Source of the DNA: Enterobacter sp. Ag1 | GTDB lineage: Bacteria > Pseudomonadota > Gammaproteobacteria > Enterobacterales > Enterobacteriaceae | NCBI GenBank assembly: GCA_000277545.1 | Contig: AKXM01000046.1 | Span: 1 to 64,000, forward strand | Direction: 5' to 3' | DNA: 64,000 nucleotides | Shown here: positions 17,884 to 27,562 of the stretch, piece by piece | Layout: every line of letters begins with the position of its first letter | How positions within the stretch are numbered: the first letter of the stretch is position 1 | The notes under the pieces: generated by a model | The model's database searches: none | What the model was told of the DNA's origin: nothing | The model's input: only the letters and a program-made list of their open reading frames with translations | Position numbers and translations under genes: made by a program

Positions 17884-18918
17884 TTACTTGCTGAATGCTG
17901 CCTGGAAGACAGCGACCAGTGCATCGTTCTGAGACTGCGTCAGCGGGTGCCCTTTCGGATCGATGAACTGCAGGCTGCTGCGGTTATCGAGGTCGCCAAC
18001 CTGCAGCTTATAGTCGCCGTTGGTGAGCCCAGGATCTTTCGCCCCCAGATCACTCCAGCTGCTGTCAGACAGCGCTTTGTAGGTTACCGCGATATTGCCC
18101 TGAGAGCGGGTTGTATCGGTGACCTTCATGCCCACTTTTTCAAGCGCGGCCGGCAGACGGTTCCACACGACGTTGAACGGCGCACGAACGACCAGCATTG
18201 GCAGCCCGGTATCATCCGCGGCACTCTGCACGTCAAGCTGCGCTGAGCTGCGGTTGTCCAGCGCATTCTGACGGGTCGTTTCAGACTTATCGAGACCGGC
18301 ACTGATGATGTTCAGCATTTGCGCGCTATAGCGCTGCAGAGATGAAGCATCCGCCACCGGCTTGCCGCCCTGCTCCAGGTTCAGCAGCTTAACAACGACT
18401 GACTGCTGGTAGCCCTGAGGCTGCACGCTAATCTGGTAGCGGCCACGATACTGGACGTCTTCGTCAGCGCGGTTCCACTGAACCCAGTCGGTTGTCAGGG
18501 TCTGGCTGGCATCGTTGCGCTGGGCAATAGCGTAGTTCCCGGCTTGCAGGATACTGACCACCTGAGGCCAAAGGCCGCTTGCCTTGTTAGCTTCAACCTG
18601 CAGCGTGGCGGTATCACCGGTGAACTGAGTACGAGCCCCGTTCACCAATGCCAGCGCCTGCGCCGGCGGGCGAATATCCAGCTGCTTGCCTACAGCACCG
18701 CTGCCGTTGGTGACCGGAATGTTGTAGTCGCCATTCTGAATCGGCAGGATCATCCCGGCCGGAGAGTGGATTTCCGCAAGTGGGGTCGCATCCAGGTAGG
18801 ACTCATCGCCGCTAACCTGACGCTTGTAACGCTGATCGGAACTGCACGCCGCTAACAGCATGGCGAGCGAAACAACAGCAACTTTTGCCACCGTCGACTT
18901 CTGTACTGAGTAAGCCAT
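17884..18918 (-). CDS. bamC: BamC, outer-membrane assembly lipoprotein
   Basis: BamC is a lipoprotein subunit of the BAM machine that folds and inserts outer-membrane proteins. From the ATG at 18918 (GGGAG upstream) the product is 344 residues, as in E. coli. The signal peptide ends in the lipobox LAAC, with the lipid-bearing cysteine near residue 25, followed by the unstructured BamD-binding segment and two helix-grip domains. It starts 16 bases after dapA, with which it forms an operon. Confidence 0.97.
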   Translation of the reverse strand: MAYSVQKSTVAKVAVVSLAMLLAACSSDQRYKRQVSGDESYLDATPLAEIHSPAGMILPIQNGDYNIPVTNGSGAVGKQLDIRPPAQALALVNGARTQFTGDTATLQVEANKASGLWPQVVSILQAGNYAIAQRNDASQTLTTDWVQWNRADEDVQYRGRYQISVQPQGYQQSVVVKLLNLEQGGKPVADASSLQRYSAQMLNIISAGLDKSETTRQNALDNRSSAQLDVQSAADDTGLPMLVVRAPFNVVWNRLPAALEKVGMKVTDTTRSQGNIAVTYKALSDSSWSDLGAKDPGLTNGDYKLQVGDLDNRSSLQFIDPKGHPLTQSQNDALVAVFQAAFSK

Positions 18919-18934
18919 CAAATCTCCCTAAGCT

Positions 18935-19813
18935 TTACAGCAGACCGGCATGCTTAAGCGCGCTGATAATCACCGGGCGACTGGCGTCGGTCAGCGGCGT
19001 CATCGGCAGGCGTAAGGTGTCGGTTGCCACAAGACCCAACTCCCTCGCGGCCCATTTCACCGGGATAGGGTTAGGTTCTACAAACAATTTATGGTGCAGC
19101 GGCATCAGACGCTGGTTAATTTCGCGAGCCTGTGCAAATTGCCCTGAGGTGGCAAGTTTACACATTTCTGCCATTTCACGCGCGGCTACGTTTGCCGTCA
19201 CGGAAATCACGCCGTGGCCGCCAAGCTGAATGAAGTCCAGCGAGCTGGCGTCATCGCCGCTCACCAGGATGAAGTCATCTTCAACCAGCTCTTTGATCTG
19301 GTTTACGCGGCTTAAGTTCCCGGTGGCTTCTTTGATACCGATAATATTTTTGATTTTCGCCAGGCGGCCAACGGTTTCCGGCAGCATGTCACAGCCGGTA
19401 CGCGACGGCACGTTGTACAGCATCTGCGGCAGATGGGTGCTTTCAGCAATCGCTTTAAAGTGCTGGAACAGGCCTTCCTGAGTAGGCCGGTTGTAATACG
19501 GGGTGACCGTCAGGCAGCCCACAATGCCGCTGTCCTGCAGGTGATGCGTCAGGGAAATCGCTTCGGAAGTGGCGTTAGCCCCGGTACCGGCAATGATCGG
19601 GATACGCCCGTCCGCCAGTTCCACGGTAAGCTTCACTACGTCGACGTGTTCGTCGTGGCTTAAGGTAGCCGATTCGCCGGTAGTCCCTACCGAGACAATC
19701 GCCGATGTTCCGCTGGCGACATGGTAATCAATCAGTTTTTTCAGGCTGGACCGGCAGACATTACCTTTCTCATCCATCGGCGTAATTATCGCGACAACAC
19801 TTCCCGTAAACAT
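18935..19813 (-). CDS. dapA: DapA, 4-hydroxy-tetrahydrodipicolinate synthase
   Basis: DapA condenses pyruvate with aspartate semialdehyde, the first committed step to lysine and diaminopimelate. The start at 19813 ([14 protein letters not shown]) gives the family length of 292 residues; six extra codons upstream are not conserved. The Schiff-base lysine is near residue 161 in GIKEATGN, the substrate-binding pair is in VGTTGES, and the catalytic tyrosine is in TPYYNRP. It is the first gene of dapA-bamC and is divergent from gcvR. Confidence 0.98.
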   Translation of the reverse strand: MFTGSVVAIITPMDEKGNVCRSSLKKLIDYHVASGTSAIVSVGTTGESATLSHDEHVDVVKLTVELADGRIPIIAGTGANATSEAISLTHHLQDSGIVGCLTVTPYYNRPTQEGLFQHFKAIAESTHLPQMLYNVPSRTGCDMLPETVGRLAKIKNIIGIKEATGNLSRVNQIKELVEDDFILVSGDDASSLDFIQLGGHGVISVTANVAAREMAEMCKLATSGQFAQAREINQRLMPLHHKLFVEPNPIPVKWAARELGLVATDTLRLPMTPLTDASRPVIISALKHAGLL

Positions 19814-19959
19814 TAGCCACCCTCTGTGCAAACATGTTCTCCAATGTTACGTTTGGTGCCATAGCAAAAGCAAGCCGCCAGAAGGCGCTAAGCGGTTGGC
19901 AGCATACTTTTTTTATGCTTTCCTAATGTGAATCTCACCGATTGACAGGAAGAACACGT

Positions 19960-20514
19960 TTGACACCCTCATCACACCATTATTTGGTTATCACAGCCCT
20001 GGGGGCGGACCGTCCGGGTATCGTCAATACCATCACACGTCACGTAAGCAGCTGCGGCTGTAATATCGAAGACAGCCGGCTGGCGATGCTGGGTGAAGAG
20101 TTCACCTTTATCATGCTGCTTTCCGGCACCTGGAACGCGATAACCCTGATCGAATCCACTCTGCCGCTAAAGGGCGCCGAACTCGATCTGTTAATTGTGA
20201 TGAAACGCACAACCGCACAGGAAAGACCGGCCACGCCGGCCACGGTTTGGGTGCAGGTTGAAGTGGCAGACTCGCCGCACCTGATTGAGCGATTTACCCA
20301 TCTGTTTGATACCCATCAAATGAACATTGCCGAGCTTGTTTCCCGCACTCAGCCCGCTGAAAACGGCGTGGGGCCACGTCTGTATATTCAGATCACGGCC
20401 CACAGCCCCGGTTCACAGGATGCGACAATTATCGAGCAAGCGTTTAAAGCCCTATGTACAGAACTGAAAGCAGAAGGCACTATTAACGTGGTTAACCCAC
20501 AGCAAGATGATTAA
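19960..20514 (+). CDS. gcvR: GcvR, glycine cleavage repressor protein
   Basis: GcvR has no DNA-binding domain; it represses the glycine cleavage operon by binding the activator GcvA when glycine is low. I place the start at the TTG at 19960, which has AGGAAG 7 bases upstream and gives the conserved N-terminus TPSSHHYLVITALGADRPG; the length is then 184 residues. Two ACT domains are visible (about 8-85 and 95-175). bcp follows 15 bases later, probably in one operon. Confidence 0.95.
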   Translation: MTPSSHHYLVITALGADRPGIVNTITRHVSSCGCNIEDSRLAMLGEEFTFIMLLSGTWNAITLIESTLPLKGAELDLLIVMKRTTAQERPATPATVWVQVEVADSPHLIERFTHLFDTHQMNIAELVSRTQPAENGVGPRLYIQITAHSPGSQDATIIEQAFKALCTELKAEGTINVVNPQQDD

Positions 20515-20529
20515 AGACGGAGAGTAGTG

Positions 20530-21000
20530 ATGAGCCCACTGAAAGCCGGTGATATTGCACCGAAATTTAGCTTGCCCGATCAGGACGGCGAACAAGTAAA
20601 TTTAACCGACTTCCAGGGACAGAGAGTTCTGGTTTATTTCTATCCAAAAGCGATGACACCAGGCTGCACCGTGCAGGCATGTGGTTTGCGCGACAACATG
20701 GATGAGTTGAAAAAGCGTGGCGTGGAAGTGCTGGGTATCAGCACCGACAAGCCGGAAAAACTTTCCCGTTTTGCCGAGAAAGAGCTGCTTAACTTCACCC
20801 TGCTTTCTGATGAAGACCACGAGGTTTGCAATCAGTTTGGCGTGTGGGGCGAGAAATCTTTTATGGGTAAAACCTACGACGGCATTCACCGCATCAGCTT
20901 CCTGCTGGACGGCGACGGTAAAGTGGAAAAGGTGTTTGACGATTTCAAAACCAGCAACCACCACGATATCGTTGTGAACTGGCTGACCGAAAACGCCTAA
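20530..21000 (+). CDS. bcp: Bcp, thioredoxin-dependent thiol peroxidase
   Basis: Bcp is a peroxiredoxin of the AhpC/TSA superfamily (PrxQ type) that reduces hydrogen peroxide and organic hydroperoxides with thioredoxin. The ATG at 20530 gives 156 residues, as in E. coli. The peroxidatic C46 and second cysteine C51 lie in TPGCTVQACG. GGAGAG precedes the start. A bidirectional terminator separates it from perM. Confidence 0.97.
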   Translation: MSPLKAGDIAPKFSLPDQDGEQVNLTDFQGQRVLVYFYPKAMTPGCTVQACGLRDNMDELKKRGVEVLGISTDKPEKLSRFAEKELLNFTLLSDEDHEVCNQFGVWGEKSFMGKTYDGIHRISFLLDGDGKVEKVFDDFKTSNHHDIVVNWLTENA

Positions 21001-21020
21001 GTACAGATAAAGAACAGATA

Positions 21021-21050
21021 AAAAAGCCGACATCTTAGTCGGCTTTTTTC
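21021..21050. terminator. Bidirectional terminator between bcp and perM
   Basis: AAAAAGCCGAC and its complement form a perfect stem around a short loop, with T runs on both strands. It lies 20 bases after bcp and 7 bases before the perM stop codon. Confidence 0.9.
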
Positions 21051-21056
21051 TTCCTG

Positions 21057-22133
21057 TTATTCCCGACTCGTCGCGTCATCTACCGCTGAAGCATCCGGCC
21101 AGGCGTGAACCACGGCTTTAATCAGCGTTGCCAGCGGGATTGCAAAGAACACGCCCCAGAATCCCCACAGCCCGCCAAAAATCACCACTGACAGAATAAT
21201 CACCAGCGGATGAAGATTCACCGCCTCCGAGAACAGCACCGGCACCAGCAGGTTGCCGTCCAGCGCCTGAATAATGAGATACACGCCAAAGAGCGTCCAA
21301 AACTCAGTGCCCAGGCCAAACTGGAACAGCGCCACGCAAATCACCGGAATAGTGACCACAAACGCGCCGATGTAAGGAATTAGCACCGAGAAGCCAACCA
21401 GCACCGCCAGCAGTAGCGAGTAATTCAGCCCGAAAATAATAAAGCCGATATAGGTCGCCACGCCCACGACAATCATCTCCAGCACTTTGCCGCGAATATA
21501 GTTGGTGATTTGCTGGTTCATCTCCAGCCAGACTTGCCCGGCCAGACCTCGGTTGCGCGGCAGAACACGGCGCACGGCATTCAGCATCTGCTCTTTGTCC
21601 TTCACCAGGAAGAACACCATCAGCGGCACCAGAATCAGGTAAATAGCCAATGTCAGCAGCCCAACCAGCGACGCCAGCGAGAATTTCACCACCTGGTCGC
21701 CCATGCCGGAAAGCCGACTGCGAACGTTTTCGGCCATGGCGTCAATAATGCCCGCATCCACCAGCGCCGGATAACGCTTCGGCAATGTGGCGGCAAAATC
21801 GGAAAGTTTGTTGAGCATCCCCGGCATATCACGAATCAGGTTGATGCCCTGCTGCCAGGCGACGGGCGCCACAAACAGCACCATCAGCAGCAAAATGCCG
21901 ACAAACAGCACCAGCACAATGGTGGTGGCCCACGTTCGGGAACAACCGATACGCTCGAGGCGCACCGTAGGCCACTCAAGCAAATAGGCCAGAACGATGG
22001 CAACCAGCAGCGGTGCCAGCAGACCGTGCAGGAAGAACAGGATGCAAAAACCCGCCACCAGAATAACCAACAGGGCAATCGCCTCCGGGTCGCTGAAGCG
22101 ACGGCGATACCACTGCAACAACATGTCGAGCAT
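21057..22133 (-). CDS. perM: PerM, AI-2E family permease
   Basis: An inner-membrane protein of the AI-2E transporter superfamily with about eight membrane helices; its substrate is unknown. The ATG at 22133 has AAGGGATG-like sequence upstream and yields 358 residues (E. coli 353); the N-terminal MLDMLLQWYRRRFSDPEA is conserved while the upstream extension is not. Typical motifs include the amphipathic DMPGMLNKLSDFAATLPKRYP region and PYIGAFVVTIP near residue 250. It is divergent from bepA. Confidence 0.94.
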   Translation of the reverse strand: MLDMLLQWYRRRFSDPEAIALLVILVAGFCILFFLHGLLAPLLVAIVLAYLLEWPTVRLERIGCSRTWATTIVLVLFVGILLLMVLFVAPVAWQQGINLIRDMPGMLNKLSDFAATLPKRYPALVDAGIIDAMAENVRSRLSGMGDQVVKFSLASLVGLLTLAIYLILVPLMVFFLVKDKEQMLNAVRRVLPRNRGLAGQVWLEMNQQITNYIRGKVLEMIVVGVATYIGFIIFGLNYSLLLAVLVGFSVLIPYIGAFVVTIPVICVALFQFGLGTEFWTLFGVYLIIQALDGNLLVPVLFSEAVNLHPLVIILSVVIFGGLWGFWGVFFAIPLATLIKAVVHAWPDASAVDDATSRE

Positions 22134-22282
22134 ACATCCCTTCCGTGAAGTTTTTTTTGATGCCGAATTGTATCGAAATGTCACCGCAAAGACTTTGCTT
22201 TTTACGGCGGATTACAAAGGAGAATCCACCAAATAAAATCTTCGCAGCTTCAACGCCCTACAGTACACTTCTTTAAGCGAAC

Positions 22283-22311
22283 AAACTTGTACTCATCGTG
22301 TCAAAATCTGA
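22283..22311 (+). promoter_or_regulatory. Possible sigma-E promoter for bepA
   Basis: AAACTT, 18 bases and TCTGA resemble a sigma-E promoter (GGAACTT, 16-17 bases, TCTGA) with slightly long spacing. It ends about 25 bases before bepA. bepA (yfgC) is a sigma-E regulon member in E. coli, which is the main support. Confidence 0.3.
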
Positions 22312-22335
22312 CAACGACTAAACGGGACAGTAGTT

Positions 22336-23799
22336 ATGGTTAGGCAGTTGAAAAAGACCCTGATTGCAACACTTACGGCCTCGCTGCTGGTAGGAACCCT
22401 ACTGCCAGCGCGCGCGGATGTGACTGACCAACTCCCAGATATGGGAACATCTGCGGGCAGCACGCTGTCTATCGCGCAGGAAATGCAGATGGGCGATTTT
22501 TACGTCCGCCAGCTGCGCGGTAGCGCCCCGCTGATTAACGATCCGCTGCTAACGCAGTACATCAACTCACTGGGCATGAGGCTGGTTAGCCACGCTAATT
22601 CGGTGAAGACCCCGTTCCACTTCTTCCTGATCAACAACGACGAAATCAACGCCTTTGCCTTCTTCGGCGGCAATGTGGTGCTGCACTCGGCGCTGTTCCG
22701 TTATGCCGATACGGAAAGCCAGCTGGCTTCTGTTATGGCTCACGAAATCTCCCACGTTACCCAGCGCCACCTGGCGCGTGCGATGGAAGATCAAAAGAAA
22801 AATGCGCCGCTGACCTGGGTGGGAGCCTTAGGCTCAATTCTGCTGGCGATGGCCAGCCCCCAGGCCGGGATGGCCGCCCTGTCCGGAACGCTGGCCGGGA
22901 CGCAACAAGGCATGATCAGCTTTACGCAGCAGAATGAGCAGGAAGCTGACCGCATCGGTATTCAGGTACTCCAGCGTTCGGGCTTTGATCCTCAGGCGAT
23001 GCCAGGCTTCCTCGAAAAGCTGCTCGATCAGGCCCGCTACTCCTCTCGTCCACCGGAAATTCTGCTGACCCACCCATTGCCGGAAAGCCGCCTGGCGGAT
23101 GCCCGCAACCGCGCCAACCAAATGCGTCCGGTGGTGGTTCAGTCCTCGGAAAGTTTCTACATGGCAAAGGTTCGCACCCTGGGGATGTATAACTCGGGCC
23201 GCAATCAGCTAACCCCGGATCTGCTGGATGCCTGGTCAAAAGGCAACGTGCGTGAGCAAAACGCGGCGCAATATGGTCGCGCGCTGCAGGCTTTGCAGGC
23301 GGATAAATACGACGAGGCAAGAAAAACGCTTCAGCCACTGATTAGCGCCCAGCCGGGCAACCCGTGGTATCTCGATCTGGCCACCGATATCGATCTCGGC
23401 CAGCACAAAGCCAACGACGCGATCAACCGGCTGAAAAACGCCCCGGACCTGAAGAATAACCCGGTGCTGCAGCTGAACCTCGCCAATGCTTACCTGGAAG
23501 GCGGGCAGACCGCCGAGGCAGCAACGCAGCTTAATCGCTACACGTTCGCTCACCCTGACGACACCAACGGCTGGGATTTATTGGCTCAGGCTCAGGGGAA
23601 ACTGGGCAACCGCGATCAGGAGTTAGCGGCTCGCGCCGAAGTCATGGCGCTCAATGGCCGCCTGGATCAGGCTATTTCAATGCTCAGTAGCGCCAGCTCG
23701 CAGGTGAAACTCGGCAGTCTGCAGCAGGCCAGGTACGACGCCCGGATCGATCAGTTGCGCCAGCTTCAGCAGCGCTTTAAACCTTATATGAAGATGTAA
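22336..23799 (+). CDS. bepA: BepA, periplasmic metalloprotease/chaperone
   Basis: BepA works in the periplasm to help LptD assemble and to degrade misfolded outer-membrane proteins. The length, 487 residues, equals E. coli. A signal peptide ends near ARA at residue 27. The M48 zinc motif HEISH sits near residue 136, the third ligand in EQEADRIG near 201. Four TPR repeats occupy the C-terminal third (about 310-480). yfgD follows 11 bases later. Confidence 0.96.
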   Translation: MVRQLKKTLIATLTASLLVGTLLPARADVTDQLPDMGTSAGSTLSIAQEMQMGDFYVRQLRGSAPLINDPLLTQYINSLGMRLVSHANSVKTPFHFFLINNDEINAFAFFGGNVVLHSALFRYADTESQLASVMAHEISHVTQRHLARAMEDQKKNAPLTWVGALGSILLAMASPQAGMAALSGTLAGTQQGMISFTQQNEQEADRIGIQVLQRSGFDPQAMPGFLEKLLDQARYSSRPPEILLTHPLPESRLADARNRANQMRPVVVQSSESFYMAKVRTLGMYNSGRNQLTPDLLDAWSKGNVREQNAAQYGRALQALQADKYDEARKTLQPLISAQPGNPWYLDLATDIDLGQHKANDAINRLKNAPDLKNNPVLQLNLANAYLEGGQTAEAATQLNRYTFAHPDDTNGWDLLAQAQGKLGNRDQELAARAEVMALNGRLDQAISMLSSASSQVKLGSLQQARYDARIDQLRQLQQRFKPYMKM

Positions 23800-23810
23800 C
23801 AGGAGTTCGT

Positions 23811-24167
23811 ATGTCCACGAAGGTCGAAATTTATCACAACCCGCGCTGCTCCAAGAGCCGTGAAACGCTGAACCTGTTGAAGGAAAAGGGCGTCGAGCCA
23901 GAAGTGGTGCTCTACCTGGAAACGCCGCCTGACGCAGCTACCGTCGAATCACTGCTGAAGAAACTGGGATTTACCAGCGCCCGGGAGCTGATGCGCCGCA
24001 AAGAAGACTTGTACAAAGAACTGAAGCTGGACGACGCCAGCCTCAGCGAAGAAGCGCTCATTCAGGCGATGATTGAGCACCCGAAACTCATCGAGCGCCC
24101 AATCGTACTGGCCAACGGCAAAGCCCGCATTGGCCGCCCGCCGGAACAGGTGCTCGAGATCCTCTGA
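23811..24167 (+). CDS. yfgD: ArsC-family protein YfgD
   Basis: A 118-residue member of the arsenate reductase family with the motif HNPRCSKSRETL, where the cysteine (C13) is the ArsC catalytic position, and the downstream RPIV, all preserved as in glutaredoxin-dependent arsenate reductases. No ars operon is nearby, so a true arsenic role is uncertain. It follows bepA at 11 bases with AGGAG upstream. In E. coli hda follows; here opgB is convergent instead. Confidence 0.93.
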   Translation: MSTKVEIYHNPRCSKSRETLNLLKEKGVEPEVVLYLETPPDAATVESLLKKLGFTSARELMRRKEDLYKELKLDDASLSEEALIQAMIEHPKLIERPIVLANGKARIGRPPEQVLEIL

Positions 24168-24176
24168 CCTGCCCCG

Positions 24177-24199
24177 CCCGTTCCCTCTCCGGGAACGGG
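24177..24199. terminator. Hairpin between convergent yfgD and opgB
   Basis: A perfect 9-bp stem (CCCGTTCCC and its complement) with a 5-base loop fills the 32-base gap between two convergent genes. There is no long T tract, so termination is probable but not certain. Confidence 0.5.
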
Positions 24200-26488
24200 T
24201 TAGCCGCTCACCGGCACAATTTTCAGCTCAGCCAGCCCCACGCCAATCTTACGCGGTTCATGCCCCAGAATATTGCCTTCGTTGGACAGCTGCGGCTTCG
24301 GTGGTTCAATGGTCAGCGCTTTGCTGCCTGCCGGGTTATCAAAACGCAGCGTGACGGTAGAAAGCTGGTCGCCGAAAGTAATGGTTTGCTCTTCATCACC
24401 GACCTTCACCGAAACCGGCTCGGCGACGTTTGGCCCAAAGGCTTTGGCCACCAGCACCAGATCAAACGTGGTCGGCAGCGGATCCTGATACTCAATGGTC
24501 ACCACGGGCGCCATATTGGCGTTTGACCAGCGGCCCCAGGCTTCCGGGCGTGAAATGCCGCTGAACTGCTTCACGCTTTTCGGCGCCCCAGCTACGTTAA
24601 AGATAAAGCTGTCCGCCTGGTAGCGAATACTGTTCTCATCCGCCTTCAGCAGAGCCACATTATTTTTGAAACGATCGTTACTAAGCGTTTGCTCGTCAAA
24701 CTGCACGTTGTATTCATCCAGCGGTTTGTCCACCAGCCGCACCGTTGGCTCTCCACCAAGCTGCCCCTGGGCCACGCACAAGCCAGTAGAAAGCGCGAGC
24801 TGCGGCTCCCACAGGCGCGCCATTTTGTAGCAACGATCGGCCCAGATAAATCGGTCATCGCTTTTAAAATCCGCCAGTTGATAGCGCAGCGGCGCGGAGT
24901 ACTCGCTTTCCGGCAGCGGTTCAATTTTGCCTTTGCCGATTTTCAGCAATAGCGGCAGCTTGAAGTGCGCGCCAGAATAACTGAACGTGTTCTTCTTCTG
25001 ATCGATGCTGTAGCGGCTGATGGTTTTCGGGAAGTTCCACAGATCGATCACGTCCGGTTTCCACTCGGCAACCTTCTCTTTCAGGTTGGTAAAGACCATC
25101 GACAGAGACTCGCCCGACAGGCTGCTGCGCCCCAGGCCGATGTAGTTCCCCCCGCCGAGGATATCCAGCACCGTCGCGCCGTTATCCATCGTGTTACGCT
25201 TCACGGCTTTTATTTCCGCCTGCGGTTTATCGCCGCGAATGACAAAGAACAGGTTCTGCCTGTCCTGCTTCGTCAGGTATTTATACGCCGTGTTGTTCAT
25301 CGCCAGATGGTCGGAAGAGACCACGATCACCGTGTTACGGAAATACGGCGAGGCTTTGATTTTGTCTATCAGAGCCGCGATATGCTCCTGGCTGCAGGAA
25401 ACGGCGCTGAAAGATCGGTTTTCTTTGCCCTCGTAGCTGTAGCTGCGGCGGTTGCAGGTTTTCGAGATAAAGCCATCGGGATGATGGGTATCGACCGTCA
25501 GGGTAAACAGCGAGAAACGCTTCCCGGCTTTAGAAAGCTCGATAAACTTGTCATAAGCTTCGTCCAGCACCGTATCGTCGTAAAAGCCCCAGTTATTCCG
25601 GTAATTTGGGTCGGCCACCATTCCCTTAAGCTCCTGCGCGCCGTACATATGCTCGAAGCCGTGGGACTGCAGGAAAATGTCTTTACCCGCAAAGCGCAGG
25701 TCCGCGCCCTGGATAAAGTAGTTTTGATAGCCGGATGCCTTAAGAATATCCCCGAGGCAGATGTTCTTCGGGAAGAAGCTCGACATTGACGCCGAGGAGT
25801 TCCCCTCGAAAGGTGCGAACAGCGGGATCCCGCACTGCGAGGCCACAATGCCCGCAATGGTGTAGTCCATCCCCGCCATCTGCCCGGTATGGCTGAAATC
25901 TATTGCCTGGCTTTTCAGAGCGTTCAGCTCGGGCCCTAAGCCAGGAAACGTCTGCTCATCAAAATAGGTGCGTTCCAGACTTTCGCCGTAGATATAAACC
26001 AGGTTGAGCTTCGGCTGTTTAATGGTGCCTTCAGGGACTTTATACCAGTCGGCAAAGTCAGACGTGCCGGTTCGGGTCTGGGATTTAATCAGCGACACCA
26101 CCTGCTGGTAGGCAGGCGTTGTTTTGATTGAAAACAGGGCCAGAAACAGCGCCAGGGCACTGTAGCCCAAATGATGAGGATGATTCTTCCGGCGTAAAAT
26201 CCAGGTCAGACCACCAAAAATCGCAATCAACCCGACGGCGAGGCCCAGCCCAGGCAAAATGTATTTGCCGACGCCCGCACCTGTCATGCTGCTGGTGAGC
26301 GTATAGAGCACCGCGTCGTTAATGCCTTCGCCGGTAAAATAATTACTGGCCAGCAACGTCACGTTAAGCACGATAAACAGCCCGAGCATCAGTAAGATGA
26401 CCGACAGCCACCAGATATTTCGACCCGCCTTTACCGCATATACGGCAATAGCTGCCAAAAACAGCACCAAAGAAAGCAATTCGGACAA
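24200..26488 (-). CDS. opgB: OpgB (MdoB), phosphoglycerol transferase I
   Basis: OpgB transfers phosphoglycerol from phosphatidylglycerol to osmoregulated periplasmic glucans at the outer face of the inner membrane. I choose the second TTG (26488), 8 bases after GAGG, giving MSELLS as in E. coli and 762 residues; the first TTG lies only 2 bases from the GAGG. Four membrane helices (about residues 3-135) precede an alkaline-phosphatase/sulfatase-type catalytic domain ([13 protein letters not shown] with nucleophile region, and DTHHPDG, SSDHLAM). In E. coli opgB is near 99 min, so its place here is a rearrangement. Confidence 0.96.
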   Translation of the reverse strand: MSELLSLVLFLAAIAVYAVKAGRNIWWLSVILLMLGLFIVLNVTLLASNYFTGEGINDAVLYTLTSSMTGAGVGKYILPGLGLAVGLIAIFGGLTWILRRKNHPHHLGYSALALFLALFSIKTTPAYQQVVSLIKSQTRTGTSDFADWYKVPEGTIKQPKLNLVYIYGESLERTYFDEQTFPGLGPELNALKSQAIDFSHTGQMAGMDYTIAGIVASQCGIPLFAPFEGNSSASMSSFFPKNICLGDILKASGYQNYFIQGADLRFAGKDIFLQSHGFEHMYGAQELKGMVADPNYRNNWGFYDDTVLDEAYDKFIELSKAGKRFSLFTLTVDTHHPDGFISKTCNRRSYSYEGKENRSFSAVSCSQEHIAALIDKIKASPYFRNTVIVVSSDHLAMNNTAYKYLTKQDRQNLFFVIRGDKPQAEIKAVKRNTMDNGATVLDILGGGNYIGLGRSSLSGESLSMVFTNLKEKVAEWKPDVIDLWNFPKTISRYSIDQKKNTFSYSGAHFKLPLLLKIGKGKIEPLPESEYSAPLRYQLADFKSDDRFIWADRCYKMARLWEPQLALSTGLCVAQGQLGGEPTVRLVDKPLDEYNVQFDEQTLSNDRFKNNVALLKADENSIRYQADSFIFNVAGAPKSVKQFSGISRPEAWGRWSNANMAPVVTIEYQDPLPTTFDLVLVAKAFGPNVAEPVSVKVGDEEQTITFGDQLSTVTLRFDNPAGSKALTIEPPKPQLSNEGNILGHEPRKIGVGLAELKIVPVSG

Positions 26489-26754
26489 TGCCAATACCTC
26501 AACCCTCGCGCGGCCTGGCGCGATTATTCATGCAGAAAAATAACAGCCGGTAATTTAACCTTACCGTCATATAGCTGCAATTCCCCTGACATTACTTTGC
26601 TCACCACCTCGACTTTTCAGAATATCCCGCGAATTTTAGGACTGATGACCTTTAATAGTTTTCAACGATTACAACCATCGCTACTACAACGAACCGGGGA
26701 ATTGACCTTTTTAAGGCTAAAGTGCTGTAATTTCGCCGCTGTTATAATTTTTTA

Positions 26755-26808
26755 AAGTGGAATTGTAACGCGCAACACCGGCCACCCCCGCAACGGGTGG
26801 CCTTTTTT
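26755..26808 (+). ncRNA. Candidate short RNA or ahpC leader transcript
   Basis: An extended -10 element TGTTATAAT (26740-26748) would start an RNA near 26755. It would end about 54 bases later at a strong intrinsic terminator: an 8-bp GGCCACCC stem, 7-base loop and six T residues (26780-26808). A second possible promoter (TTGACC, 18 bases, TGTAAT from 26702) would add about 17 bases. No ORF fits the terminator, which stands 114 bases before ahpC. It could be a free small RNA or an attenuated leader. Confidence 0.4.
26780..26808 (+). terminator. Orphan intrinsic terminator upstream of ahpC
   Basis: Perfect 8-bp GC-rich stem with a 7-base loop followed by TTTTTT. It does not follow any coding gene on the plus strand; the nearest plus-strand gene upstream, yfgD, ends 2.6 kb away. 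Confidence 0.85.
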
Positions 26809-26921
26809 ATGCCCGTCGCATAGCTGTTAGGAAATACCTCTTGATTCAATAAAGCCTACCCATTAGTGACGCAGTTCAAAATTCGGTACCTTTCTCCCAT
26901 CGCAAAACGGAGGAAGTTTAG

Positions 26922-27485
26922 ATGTCTTTAATTAATACCAAAATCAAACCATTCAAAAACCAGGCTTTTAAAAACGGCGAATTCGTTGAAGTTACGGAAA
27001 AAGATACTGAAGGCCGCTGGAGCGTTTTCTTCTTCTACCCGGCTGACTTCACTTTCGTTTGCCCGACCGAACTGGGCGACGTGGCTGACCACTACGAAGA
27101 ACTGCAGAAACTGGGCGTAGACGTGTATTCCGTTTCTACCGACACCCATTTCACCCACAAAGCGTGGCACGGCAGCTCTGAAACCATCGCTAAAATCAAA
27201 TACGCGATGATCGGCGACCCAACCGGCGCGCTGACCCGTAACTTCGAAAACATGCGTGAAGACGAAGGTCTGGCAGACCGCGCTACCTTCGTGGTTGACC
27301 CACAGGGCATCATCCAGGCTATCGAAGTGACCGCCGAAGGCATTGGCCGTGACGCGTCTGACCTGCTTCGTAAAGTGAAAGCGGCTCAGTACGTGGCTTC
27401 TCACCCAGGCGAAGTTTGCCCGGCTAAATGGAAAGAAGGTGAAGCGACTCTGGCTCCATCTCTGGACCTGGTCGGCAAAATCTAA
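26922..27485 (+). CDS. ahpC: AhpC, alkyl hydroperoxide reductase peroxiredoxin
   Basis: AhpC is the main scavenger of endogenous hydrogen peroxide and reduces organic peroxides; AhpF regenerates it. The 187-residue 2-Cys peroxiredoxin has its peroxidatic cysteine (C47) in FVCPTE and resolving C166 in [17 protein letters not shown] forms a strong ribosome-binding site. The codon choice is highly biased (for example AAA, CTG, GGT/GGC), as for highly expressed genes. A terminator-like hairpin separates it from ahpF. Confidence 0.98.
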   Translation: MSLINTKIKPFKNQAFKNGEFVEVTEKDTEGRWSVFFFYPADFTFVCPTELGDVADHYEELQKLGVDVYSVSTDTHFTHKAWHGSSETIAKIKYAMIGDPTGALTRNFENMREDEGLADRATFVVDPQGIIQAIEVTAEGIGRDASDLLRKVKAAQYVASHPGEVCPAKWKEGEATLAPSLDLVGKI

Positions 27486-27514
27486 GTTTTACCCGCGTTA
27501 CCCTCTTTTATTTT

Positions 27515-27541
27515 ACGGCTGCTCCGGCAGCCGTTTTTTTC
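27515..27541 (+). terminator. Attenuator hairpin between ahpC and ahpF
   Basis: ACGGCTGC and its complement enclose TCCG, followed by seven T residues. It lies 30 bases after ahpC and 22 before ahpF. Partial read-through would give more AhpC than AhpF, as expected for this pair. Confidence 0.85.
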
Positions 27542-27562
27542 TCGCCACCAGGGAGACTGACC

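Larger units (their letters stand above)
26489..26921. other. Intergenic region between opgB and ahpC
   Basis: This 433-base gap has no gene. It should hold the promoters of opgB (minus strand) and ahpC (plus strand). ahpC is normally activated by OxyR, but I could not see a convincing OxyR site by eye. Near the middle an extended -10 element and a strong terminator mark a candidate short transcript, listed separately. Confidence 0.6.
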
